Shown here: positions 40,673-50,603 of the stretch, in pieces | Layout of the letters: every line of letters begins with the position of its first letter | Position numbering within the stretch: position 1 is the first letter of the stretch | Origin: Omphalotus guepiniiformis | Lineage: Eukaryota > Basidiomycota > Agaricomycetes > Agaricales > Omphalotaceae | Assembly (NCBI GenBank): GCA_028554645.1 | Contig: JAQOOI010000012.1 | Location: 496,001-560,000 of the forward strand | Direction of reading: 5' to 3' | DNA: 64,000 nucleotides | Program-made: the position numbers and the translations under genes | The notes under the pieces: model-generated | Told to the model about the DNA's origin: nothing | Database searches by the model: none | What the model saw: the letters and a program-made list of their open reading frames with translations, nothing else

Positions 40673-43308
40673 GACGATGTCCCCATCGTCCTAACTTCAC
40701 TGCTAATGCTTCTGTCGGCATCTTCTTCGTTTCTACTACTTCCGTACATGCTTCAGGGATAGGTCGTAACAATGATGTCGGGAATAAGGAAATTGGGACC
40801 TCAATCTTTCTTAACTGAGGTGGTCGTGGTTTAGTGGGGAATTTTTTATGGAACTCTTCGATTGCTTCTTTTGCGTTTGCAAGGTTTGCTAATGGTTCCC
40901 ATGTTTGTTCGTGCCGCGAGTATCCCTTCCATTGGACTTTGTATCCGAATCTCCCTCCCCTATATTTCCCTGAATCTACTATCTCTTCCACTTCGAACTC
41001 CGGTTCTTCTCCTTCTATCACTGGTGGCGGATTATCATTCTTAGGCTGCTCGGGGAATTCAGGCGGATGATAGGGTGACAGTAGAACTTCGTTAAAGACT
41101 GGATGTATCCTCTTCCAAGTCTTCGGTATCTTTAGTTGATACGACGTCGCTCCAACTTTCTTTACGACTTCAAAAGGACCAAATCGTTTATCATCCAACT
41201 TCTTCATTGGTCGATCAGAAGTCAGGTTTGTCGCTTCAAGCCATACTTTGTCATTAGGCTTATATTCGACTGATGGTTTCCTCTTCTTGTCATAATACCG
41301 AGTCATGTCTTCCTTTGCCTTCTTAAGCGCTGCCCCTACTTTGTCCCTGATCTTGATTATCTTATCGGCAAATTCCTGTGCTGTGGGATTTGCCGACGGA
41401 GTTCTTGGAGCTGTTCCCTTATACGGATGTCGTCCCATATCCGCATAGAACGGAGTGACACCCGTTGCTGAGTGTATTCTGTCATTCAACACGAACTCTG
41501 CTGTCGGTAACCATTCATGCCAGTCGTTCTGATGTTGATTGATGAATAACCGGAGATAATGTTCAATCTCTTGGTTCATCTGTTCCGTCTGTCCATTCGT
41601 CTGTGGGTGATATGCCGTTGTGAAACTCCCCTGAATGCCTAATAACCGGTATAGTTCCTTCATGAATCGGGAATGATATTGAGGTCCCCGATCATGAATA
41701 ATCTTTCTCGGTAATCTATGTATAGGAAAGATTTTGTCCCTATAAATTCTGGCCATTCCTTCAGACGTTAACGACATGTGTGTGGGTATCAAACATGTTC
41801 GTTTGGTGAAATGGTCCACAGTCACACTTATGGCATTAAAACCTCCAGCTTCCGGTAGTTCTCCGATCAGATCCGTTCCTATGACTTCCCAGGGACCTTG
41901 TGGAACATTGTTTGTGACTAGTGTTCCCGTTGGTTTGGTTCGATGAATCTTAGTGGCCTGACACTTTTCACACCCTTTAACGTATTTCCGTACATCCTGA
42001 GTGATTCCCGGCCACCAATAGTTTCTCGTCACCAATTCCATGGTTTTGAACTGCCCTGGATGTTCCGTCAGAACGGTATCATGATGTAGTCCGATGATCT
42101 TTCCCCGTAACCTATTATCAATAGGCACGTAAATCCTATCCTGCCACATCACAATTCCTTCCCCTGATTCGACCCAATCCTTCTCTTTTCCTTCTAAAGC
42201 CTTATTCACTAGATTATCCCGCACTTTTGACTTTTTCTTGATAAGATCTAAGATCTCGTCCTCGGGCATTTCTAGTCTGTTGATCAAAAAAAGTTCCGGC
42301 TTTAAAAGTACCACATCCTCATTGTCTTTCTCCCCCATCTCATGATTGGCCATCCTGGACAATGCATCTGGCTTTCTCATCGACTTTCCAGGTTTATGAA
42401 TCAATGTAAAGTCGTATTCGGATAATTCAGTGATCCATCGGGCTTGTCGACGATTCAATTTCTGAGGTTTTTTGAAATACTGAAGATTTTGATGATCTGT
42501 ATAGATCTCAAATGACTCTTCCGCACCCATCAGATACTGTCTCCAATCTGCTAAGGAATCCATAATGGCCATCATTTCCTTATCATAGATCTCATAATTA
42601 CGTTCTGTTTCATTTAGAGATCTAGATCTGAACGCAATAGGCCACCATTTTCCATCTATCTTTTGTAATAAGACAGCTCCGTTTGCATAATCTGATGAAT
42701 CTGCCTCGACTCTGAATTGTCCATGATCACGGGGTATGGTTAGAACAACTTCTTCGGCAATTCTACTTTTGAGTTCTTCGAATGCCTGCTGTTGCTGCTC
42801 TGTCCATTCCCACTTTGAATTCCCAGTCAGTGATGACAATGGTTTCGCCACTTGACTGAATCCTCGGATAAATCGTCGGTAGAAGTTGCAGAAACCCAAG
42901 AAGGACTGTACTTCCTTCTTGTTTCCTGGTATTTTCCATTCTTTTACCGCTTTGACTTTCTTTGGATCCATCCGCACTTGTCCATTTCCTACAAACACTC
43001 CAAGGTACTCAACATTACTGGTCTCGAATTCGCACTTTTCAGGTCTAAGATACAACTTGTGTTGTCGTAATATATCTAACACCTGTTTTACAATTGACTC
43101 GTGCTCTTCAATTGTATTTGTGAAAACCAAGATATCGTCTAAGTACACCATGACGTGACCTTCGTTGATCAAATCCCTTAAGATATGATTCATGAATGCT
43201 TGGAAGGTCGCCGGAGAATTTGTAAGACCAAAGAACATAACCGTTGGTTCAAAGAGCCCCCGATTAGTTCTAAATGCCGCCTTCCACTCATCACCTTCTT
43301 TGATCCGG
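40668..43308 (-). CDS. Element A1 pol, 3' part: RT (from motif after insertion), RNase H, integrase, chromodomain
   Basis: Open from the right flank of the solo LTR, reading IKEGDEWKAAF then EPTVMFFGLTNSPATFQAFM, to the stop at 40668. RT motif: VMVYLDDILVF (YLDD). RNase H: FRVEADSSDYANGAVL, YEIYDKEMMAIM, EIYTDHQNLQYF. Integrase zinc finger: HHDTVLTEHPGQFK to CEKCQATK. Catalytic core: GTDLIGELP, IIHDRGPQYHSRF and the HPQTNGQTEQMNQ Glu, so the D,D,E triad is present. A GPY/F-like region (RFGPFEVVKKVGATSYQLKIP) is followed by a chromodomain: EFEVEEIVDSGKYR, FGYKVQWKGYSRHEQTWEP. The chromodomain would direct integration to marked chromatin. The frame is intact over 856 codons from the first ATG, but its N-terminal RT half is separated by the insertion. 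Confidence 0.9.
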
Positions 43309-44788
43309 TAATAGCAGCGAAATGAGCACTCTAAGACGTAGGAACTCGTCTAAACTCAAAGGTTGCCTTGTAAAAGCGAGTGTAGTCTGGCGTTGGCAAA
43401 GATTCCGCACGCAGAAAACTGACTAAAGTCGAGCTAGACTGTTGGAAAGACTAACTGAACTGTAAGATCACCGTCTAGACCCTTCGACGAGTACCAGAAA
43501 CAGCAAAACAGACAGACACAGACAGACAGACACAGACAGACAGACAGACAGACAGACAGTTCAAACACAACAGATGTTCAGATATTTAGCACTCTATTAA
43601 AGCACTGCAATTCCTAATAGTCTGCCTCTACCAGCTCGAAGAACCGGGGCCTGACGTTCACAATCAAGAGGCCTTCTGCGATTTAACGCTCTAGAAGATA
43701 CGTAAAGTACTCCAATTTGGCGGGCAGTCGTAACCTGGGGCGCTCGACCCTATACATGACAGTATATGTACTCTACTGCTTGTAAGTATTTCATAAATAG
43801 ATAGAAAACTGAGTGGAGTAATTAAAAGGAACAGAGGGATAACATCGAGTATAAAATGGATATAAACAGAAACAATATGACTGAGTTGGGTAAGTAGGCA
43901 CGTCTAGCGGGTAATTATGTGCAGTTCTTGGGTATATATGTGTAAGTATTATGTTTTAGTGATGTTTTTGGTACATCTAGACCCTTCTTATCATGCGCTC
44001 GAGCCATTCTAAACGAACTACTCCTATGCATTTCGTTATTATTCATCTTCGTAACTGTTTTACAGTGTACTTATAGGGGCGCCGAGGGCAGTTTCTAGTC
44101 ATTTATCCCGTCGGGCTTCCGTATTTTCTCCTATTTCAACATCTAGACTCCATAGCACCTCGTAGATATACCAATATCCAGCGCTCGAAGGTCAATTCTG
44201 TCATTACTTTACTAATAAGTTATTATACAGTCATCGAGACTGATCATTTTCATAGCTTTGACCATCTAGTATCTCGGAACGGAATCGTCGATCATATATT
44301 TCCGATCATAAAGCGTTATCTCCAGTATATCATCAATCTGCAGGTTCTAGGAGGTCGGCTAAGTTCGAACAAACCATTTTGATGGCTCGGCGATACCTCT
44401 AGCTTTGTCCTTTCGACGTTATCGAGGCTCATGAGGCTATTACGCCTGTGTGTGTGTAGTTTCTTCCTTCCTAAGTCCCGTGGATTACACAGATACTTGA
44501 ATAGCGACTTCCAGACGAAGGGCTCTTTGCCAGGCAGGGTGGGTCTGACCATACTGTACAGTCTCGCAGCAGGTAGTTACTTCGCCGAAGGTCTAGAGGC
44601 ATATCAGCCATAAGGTCTTGATGCATACTCGTACATCGTAGTCCTTTCACTTCGAGCCTTTAACTATTCGTGTTCTATGTTTTAGCTAGCACTATGGGAC
44701 ATAGTCTAGCCCTTTATTCCCATCATATTCACAGTAGAAATCGTTTAATTTCAGGTATTTCAGGTGTGTATGCGTTTTCAGCGCAACA
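43309..44788 (-). mobile_element. Solo LTR (1480 bp), related to the LTR of element B, inserted in A1 reverse transcriptase
   Basis: The RT reading frame of A1 breaks off after [12 protein letters not shown] at 44793 and resumes with IKEGDEWKAAF at 43308. The insert is flanked by CCGG at 43305-43308 and 44789-44792. Its right end GCGCAACA matches the LTR B end GACGCAACA. Its left end is TAATAGCAGCGAAATGAG, against TGTAGTGACTATGAAATGAATGAG in LTR B. Shared internal blocks include CTGGCGTTG-CA-AGATTCCGCAC and GGGTGGGTCTGACCA in the same order. There is no internal coding region, so it is best read as a solo LTR left by LTR-LTR recombination, from a family related to B but not identical. Confidence 0.8.
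43503..43560. repeat. (CAGA)n microsatellite
   Basis: About 12 tetranucleotide units (CAGA, with CACAGA interruptions) occur within the solo LTR. It is likely to vary in length. Confidence 0.85.
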
Positions 44789-45103
44789 CCGGATATTATT
44801 GTATCCCCATCGAACATCCATTTTCGAAAATACTTTCGAATCCTTCAGTTTATCAATGAGTTCTTGAATGAGCGGCAACGGGTATTTGTTCTTTATCGTT
44901 GCTTCATTCAATTTCTGATAATCCTGGACGGGTCGAAGTTTCCCATCTTTCTTTGCCACAAAGAAGAATGGTGAGGCCATCGGTGACTTTGATGGTCTAA
45001 TTCGTCCAGATTTCAGATTTTCCTTAATGAACTCATCTAAAACTTTCTGTTCCGAAGGATTTAATGGATAGACCTTGCAATCTACTGGTGTAATGGCTTC
45101 AGT
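44729..45103 (-). pseudogene. Element A1 pol, RT N-terminal fragment
   Basis: In this frame the text runs [20 protein letters not shown], then [20 protein letters not shown] and [20 protein letters not shown] to [12 protein letters not shown]. These are RT motifs 1-3 of Ty3/Gypsy elements. It is separated from the upstream protease frame by a frame break at about 45095-45110, where ELKP runs into LHQ-stop, and is cut by the solo LTR at 44788. After the insertion point the frame reads into LTR sequence. Confidence 0.75.
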
Positions 45104-46242
45104 TCAATTGCATGGTCCCAGGGTCTTCGTTCGGGTAAATTTTGGAAATCGGCTTCATCAAAAACATCCTTGTACTCATTGACGTACTTGTCTGCTTTTG
45201 ACTCAGTCTTTTTGCCTTTTTCAAAGTTCATACTCCGAAGATATCCGTCCCAATTCAGGTAAAACAACCGATCCCCTTCTTCCAGTTCTCGGACTTCAGC
45301 GTCGGATTCAGGTTTTAGGTAATACGGTATGTAACCACACTTCTTAGGACATCGGTCAAACTTTAAAGTCGAGTCATTCCAATCTATATTGGGGTTATGA
45401 CGTCTTAACCAATCGAGTCCTAAGAAAATGTCCGTTTTGCCTAAATTTGTAACAGCAAGTTCAATGCGTTCTGCATGATCTCCCATTACCAATCTGACTT
45501 CTATGAATCCTTCAATTGAACCGTCCTCGTTTAAGGTACCATCCGCATTGTATACCAGCATCTTTACTGGTAATTTCTTAACAGTTAAGCCATGTCGCTC
45601 TACGAATTCTTTATTGACGCAAGAACCTGTTGCTCCACTGTCAAGTAATGCCGATGTCTCTATCTGCTTGCCACTTTCGATGTCTTCGATTGTAACAGAC
45701 AGCTTGAGATCTCTTCCTTTAGTACCTTTTACGAACCGCAAGTTTTTCTTAAGCGACTTTACGGCTGTGACGGCTTCGCTGATGTCCAATGACCGGATCT
45801 GGGCAATCGTGTCTTCTGATGCTTCCCTGGCCCGACAGGTTGGCATCCATGCTCTCAGAATTCCCACCGCTCGTTCTGACTCATCCTCCCTTACTCTCTG
45901 TGCTATCCATTCTGGTGAATTCGGCGGATAACGTTCTCTCACAGGTTTTGAATCGGACTTTGTAGATACTGACGCAAATTTATTCTCAGGATGATTAAAT
46001 ACAAAGTGAAAATTGCTGTCCTTGTGATCTACACTAGACTGTTCCGATTTTAACTCAGAAGGACCTGTATTCACTTCTGAGCTCTGACAAAACCCGTATC
46101 CGATTTCAACCAGTTCAAGAACCAGCTCGGTGGCTGTTCTTCTTTCTTCTCTTCCTCCTGTACGTTCACCTGCCTCACTCTCTGACCCCGCTTTGCTGGA
46201 CAATCCCGCGAGATATGCCCCCTCTGTCCGCAATTGAAACAC
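45082..46242 (-). pseudogene. Element A1 protease region (pro, frame-broken before RT)
   Basis: Frame of 386 codons overlapping the end of gag in the -1 frame. The aspartyl protease core is SALLDSGATGSCVNKEFV with the DSGA active site, then KTDIFLGLDWLRRHNPNIDW. The end ([28 protein letters not shown]) is the usual linker to RT. It should continue as ITPVDCKVY but a small indel near 45100 puts a stop after LHQ. Expression as a gag-pol fusion would use the slippery site at 46089-46095. Confidence 0.75.
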
Positions 46243-46783
46243 TGCCCATTCCTTCGGGCCGCGTCAATGTCCATGGGTTTACCTGTACCCCAAAAGGTCG
46301 TTCCTGTGGCGTCTCTCCGATCACCACTTCCTGCTGCTTGCTGCGGACTTTGTTCCCTTCTTGGCGTAAACGCCGGTCTGTTCTGGTTCTTGCGCCATTC
46401 CTGACGCCTTCTCCATAGCTGATCAATCTTGATCACTATGTCCTTCCATTCGTCGTACACTTTGGGTAGCTCATCCCTCGTGTAAATGACATCAATTGTT
46501 TTTTCATTAATGCCCTTCTCGATGAGCCGCACCACGTACGGGTCATCCTTCTTGTAATCCGCCTCCGTCAACAGTATCTCCAACTCCTGGAAATACTCCT
46601 CCGCTGTTCCCGCTCCCTGCTTCAACAACTCCACCTTCTCCTGCGCTGTCCTCTGCAGACCGGAGTCTAGGAACGCCTTGTTCAAGGCTTGCTTGAAGTG
46701 CGCCCAGTCCTTCTGCCACTTCTCGTTGTCTTGGTCAAAATGGGTGTTGTAGTAATTATTCACCCATCCGTCCACAAGCTTTC
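46071..46783 (-). CDS. Element A1 gag, C-terminal part
   Basis: Begins abruptly at the A2 insertion (KLVDGWVNNYY...) and runs to 46071. The Retrotrans_gag core is recognisable (WAHFKQALNKAFLDSGLQRT, GTAEEYFQELEILLTEADYK). A CCHC zinc knuckle follows (CFNCGQRGHISRDC) at about residue 190. The capsid N-terminus is lost. Gag packages the element RNA in virus-like particles. Confidence 0.85.
46089..46095 (-). other. Predicted -1 frameshift site, element A gag/pol
   Basis: Within gag codons ACG GGT TTT GTC, the heptamer G GGT TTT fits X XXY YYZ in the gag frame. Slippage by -1 leads into the protease frame (GYGFCQSSEVNTG), which is open across the junction. The gag stop lies 15 nt further on. Confidence 0.6.
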
Positions 46784-47235
46784 TGTCAGCGACTCGAGTT
46801 ATAAACTCAAATAACCAAACACAATGATCTTAGTTTCACACGAGTAAGAGAAAAGCAGAAAGTGGAATTGAGAAAAGAGACAATACAAGGAAGTATGCTA
46901 AGTACAAGTCTAAACTCGAGGAGTTATTGACAAGATCGAAGCTAAAGAAATATCTACCTAAGCGGACTTGTTATATACGTAAATAAAACCCTAAACCCTG
47001 GGCTATAACCCTTGACTAATCCACCGTGTGTCTACCATGAGTTCGATCGCCTCAAGCGTTTCATTAATGATCGTGATCGCCTTGAGGTCTACATGCTTGA
47101 TCTCGATCATCATGCTACCTACGTGTGTATTTAATATAACCCTAGATCTATAACTTAAGATGCTATCTACTGATAATAAAAGTGTCTATATGTACAAACA
47201 ATGAGATAAGATGAAAAAAGAAAACATTCGTAACA
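46784..47235 (-). repeat. LTR of element A2 (3' LTR, 452 bp)
   Basis: Starts TGTCAGCGACTCGAG, ends ATTCGTAACA and aligns end to end with the A1 LTR apart from a few substitutions and a one-base indel near position 14. Confidence 0.85.
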
Positions 47236-47246
47236 TGACCCCCTCC

Positions 47247-48455
47247 TTAGGGACGATGTCCCCATCGTCCTAACTTCACTGCTAATGCTTCTGTCGGCAT
47301 CTTCTTCGTTTCTACTACTTCCGTACATGCTTCAGGGATAGGGCGTAACAATGATGTCGGGAATAAGGAAATTGGGACCTCAATCTTTCTTAATTGAGGT
47401 GGTCGTGGTTTAGTGGGGAATTTTTTATGGAACTCTTCGATTGCTTCTTTTGCGTTTGCAAGGTTTGCTAATGGTTCCCATGTTTGTTCATGCCGCGAGT
47501 ATCCCTTCCATTGAACTTTGTATCCAAATCTCCCTCCCCTATATTTCCCTGAATCTACTATCTCTTCCACTTCGAACTCCGGTTCTTCTCCTTCTATCAC
47601 TGGTGGCGGATTATCATTCTTAGGCTGCTCGGGGAATTCAGGCGGATGATAGGGTGACAGTAGAACTTTGTTAAAGACTGGATGTATCCTCTTCCAAGTC
47701 TTCGGTATCTTTAGTTGATACGACGTCGCTCCAACTTTCTTTACGACTTCAAAAGGACCAAATCGTTTATCATCCAACTTCTTCATTGGTCGATCAGAAG
47801 TCAGGTTTGTCGCTTCAAGCCATACTTTGTCATTAGGCTTATATTCGACTGATGGTTTCCTCTTCTTGTCATAATACCGAGTCATGTCTTCCTTTGCCTT
47901 CTTAAGCGCTGCCCCTACTTCGTCCCTGATCTTGATCATCTTATCGGCAAATTCCTGTGCTGTGGGATTTGCCGACGGAGTTCTTGGAGCTGTTCCCTTA
48001 TACGGATGTCGTCCCATATCCGCATAGAACGGAGTGACACCCGTCGCTGAGTGTATTCTGTCATTCAACACAAACTCTGCTGTCGGTAACCATTCATGCC
48101 AGTCGTTCTGATGTTGATTGATGAATAACCGGAGATAATGTTCAATCTCTTGGTTCATCCGTTCCGTCTGTCCATTCGTCTGTGGGTGATATGCCGTTGT
48201 GAAACTCCCCTGAATGCCTAATAACCGGTATAGTTCCTTCATGAATCGGGAATGATATTGAGGTCCCCGATCATGAATGATCTTTCTTGGTAATCCATGT
48301 ATAGGAAAGATTTTGTCCCTATAGATTCTGGCCATTCCTTCAGACGTTAACGACATGTGTGTGGGTACCAAACGTGTTCGTTTGGTGAAATGGTCCACAG
48401 TCACACTTATGGCATTAAAACCTCCAGCTTCCGGTAGTTCTCCGATCAGATCCGT
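47247..48455 (-). CDS. Element A2 pol, C-terminal fragment (integrase core to chromodomain)
   Basis: From TDLIGELPEAGGFNAISV to the stop at 47247. It holds the second Asp (IIHDRGPQYHSRF), the Glu (HPQTNGQTERMNQE), the GPY/F-like segment and the chromodomain. It differs from A1 at scattered residues (for example LVPTHMS for LIPTHMS, HGLPRK for HRLPRK). Codons upstream of 48455 in the open frame are antisense LTR B sequence and not part of the protein. Confidence 0.8.
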   Translation of the reverse strand, partial: TDLIGELPEAGGFNAISVTVDHFTKRTRLVPTHMSLTSEGMARIYRDKIFPIHGLPRKIIHDRGPQYHSRFMKELYRLLGIQGSFTTAYHPQTNGQTERMNQEIEHYLRLFINQHQNDWHEWLPTAEFVLNDRIHSATGVTPFYADMGRHPYKGTAPRTPSANPTAQEFADKMIKIRDEVGAALKKAKEDMTRYYDKKRKPSVEYKPNDKVWLEATNLTSDRPMKKLDDKRFGPFEVVKKVGATSYQLKIPKTWKRIHPVFNKVLLSPYHPPEFPEQPKNDNPPPVIEGEEPEFEVEEIVDSGKYRGGRFGYKVQWKGYSRHEQTWEPLANLANAKEAIEEFHKKFPTKPRPPQLRKIEVPISLFPTSLLRPIPEACTEVVETKKMPTEALAVKLGRWGHRP

Positions 48456-50299
48456 TGTAGTGACTATGAAATGAATGAGAGAGATACTCAAATGAGCACA
48501 ATCCAACTCAAATCAAAATGATGTAGGTTGAGGTGTGACTGGCGTTGTCAGAGATTCCGCACAGTTAGACGCAACAATTGAACTTTGAATCTGCAGGGTT
48601 ACAGATGTCTTTATCTCAATCTGGGTGAAAAATGGCAGAGGGTATCTCAAAACACAAGATTCAGACAGAAGGTAAGGGTGGTTTTCAGGGTTCAGGAGGG
48701 AATCAGGACAATCAATCTCGATGTTTAAACTCGATCCAATGGTCAGACAATGCAGGGAACAGTTTCAGATGCAGCACAGACAGTTTCAGCAGGCAGATTC
48801 AGCACAGACAGAACAGTAGTTTCAGCAAAGATTCAGTATCTCTTTCAATTTATCTGCCACAAGGGACTTTACAGAAGTTTTCACAACTGGATATTTCTCG
48901 AACTGAACTCTAAAGAGCCAGGCTATATTTCGTCTAAGAAGGTTTTCCTGCTTTGGCTTGTAGCTTTGGGCAGTACTTGCTTAAGAAAATCTAAATAGAT
49001 ACTCTGTAAGCTATATATACTAAATCATAAAATCAAACATATATCTCGAAATTAAAAGAGTAATCTGAACAGTAAATGAGTCAAAAGTAAGTAAGTATCA
49101 ATTGAGCAGAGATTGGATTCTTTTTAGGTAGTTTTCTAGGTAATTTTCCAGTTAGATAGTCAAAATGTAGGAACTTTGGGTATAGATTGGTATAAAAACA
49201 GAAATATATCGCTTTGTCCGCGTTCTAGGTGTGTTAGGGCGTACCCAGGGTATCTAAATAAAGGTCCAGCACATGTAAATAGCAACCAGTATCCTGACAG
49301 GTGACATTCTCCTCAGTGCATTGCAAATCTGGTCCCCTATAAGTTTCTCCAAAATTGGCACATCCTCCTCTACTAGGGCAGCATTAGGAGTTGTGTAGAA
49401 GCTCTAGAGCTTATCTAGACCCTGCTTCATCGTTTCTATCAGCCACAGTAAGGTACAGTAACTGTTTATTTCAAGTTTTACCCCTATACATCTCTTTTTG
49501 GTCAGATTTGTACTCAGGTTATATTTCTTGTTTAGGATAGCTCTCAGCTTCTCCTAGGACAGTATTCTATCCCATAGTTTCGTCTAAGACCTCCAATTAG
49601 AGCGCCTTTGTCTTTCATCAAGTTCAGAGGGTTACTGAATTTCAGAGAGATACTCAGATCCAGAGAGATACTCATTTTCAGTATCTAACTCCTTCCAGCA
49701 TGAGTATTGAGTATCTAACTCATTTGTGCAGATGTAACTTTTGAATCTACTTCCATTATTACACAGATTGGCATTTCATCTCAGTGACATTATATCCACA
49801 TAGTACTCAATGTACAATATTTCTCTGGTAATACAATCTTTAAGATTGCCCATATTCTCAGCATTCAATCTTATAGTGCCAACTTAGTTAGCAAGACCAG
49901 CTGGAACTTTTGATCAGTCCAAAGGACTTAGATAGTTGTTCAATTGAAGTGAAAATCCATCAACCCCTTGGATTACAGTCAACAACACTTGGTAGAGTCT
50001 CTAGTTATTAGAGGGTGGGTCTGACCAACTCAATCTGGTATGGAACATTGGAATTCCAACACATCTGGAGAGGCATAACTAGTATCTCTTTGTATAACCC
50101 ATTGGTCACAGTTGCTTAGTACCAGATTCAGTACTGTAGCAAATACTACACTTAGGTATTGTGAGTACAAGTATGTTTCATGTCTTAACTAGCAGTCTGG
50201 GGTGACTCTAGTCCTTTATGTTCAGTTTCCAATGCTTGAACCTTCCATATTTACTTCAATCTGATAGATTTCAGTACTGAAAGGCTTTTTGACGCAACA
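48456..50299 (-). repeat. 3' LTR of element B (1844 bp)
   Basis: Begins TGTAGTGACTATG and ends TTGACGCAACA on the plus strand (TG..CA). The left edge abuts A2 integrase sequence at GATCCGT. The right edge is followed by TCTCCCCCAAAG, the complement of a polypurine tract. It is non-coding. It contains two copies of the AGTATCTAACTC-type motif near 49680-49722. Confidence 0.85.
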
Positions 50300-50312
50300 T
50301 CTCCCCCAAAGT
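50300..50312 (-). other. Polypurine tract of element B
   Basis: In the element's orientation, CTTTGGGGGAGA directly precedes the LTR start TGTTGCGTC, the usual arrangement. A close copy of this segment occurs at 53737-53776 ahead of the second antisense gene. Confidence 0.7.
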
Positions 50313-50603
50313 AAAATAAGATCGTCCCCGATCGTACCAGATTGGCCAAAATCGAGTTAGATACAATTATTACTAGCAGATTGGTCATAGAAGCGCATTT
50401 CGTACTGTTCAATATCACAATATCACGTTTCACGGACTGCCATTAGGCAAAACTTTTCTCGATTGATCGCCAGTCAATACATTTACATCGGCATGTGACG
50501 GCAATGTCAGACTTCGGCGAAACCCGCAATCTACTTCTGTCGAAGTTTCGACTTAAACAGACAGTGATTCTTGTTTTCTCTTCACATCTCACTTCGTCCC
50601 CCG

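Larger units (their letters stand above)
40204..46783 (-). mobile_element. Element A1: Ty3/Gypsy chromovirus, 3' LTR to truncated gag
   Basis: In minus orientation the visible order is gag (46775-46071), protease and start of RT (46242-44793), an inserted solo LTR, the rest of pol with chromodomain (43308-40668), a polypurine tract, then the 3' LTR. The protease-RT-RNaseH-integrase-chromodomain order defines a chromovirus. Its gag N-terminus and 5' LTR are missing because element A2 is inserted at 46784. It is inserted in the last exon of the MFS gene. A frame break near 45095-45110 and the solo LTR make it non-autonomous. Confidence 0.88.
46784..48455 (-). mobile_element. Element A2: second chromovirus A copy, 3' LTR and end of pol
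   Basis: Collinear with 40204-41875 at about 98% identity judged by eye. It holds an LTR (46784-47235), polypurine tract, chromodomain and integrase C-terminus. It lies in A1's gag and breaks off inside the integrase core at GATCCGT, where LTR B begins at 48456. The remaining 5' part must lie beyond the window. Confidence 0.88.

Noticed and set aside
48456..48506. Apparent N-terminal extension of the A2 integrase frame (MDCAHLSIS...)
   Set aside because: It is antisense LTR B sequence that happens to be open; the real A2 protein text starts at TDLIGELP.
48632..48998. Two open frames inside LTR B, repeated at 63313-63679
   Set aside because: They recur only because the LTR is duplicated; composition is Ser/Gln-rich without domain features, and they overlap each other.
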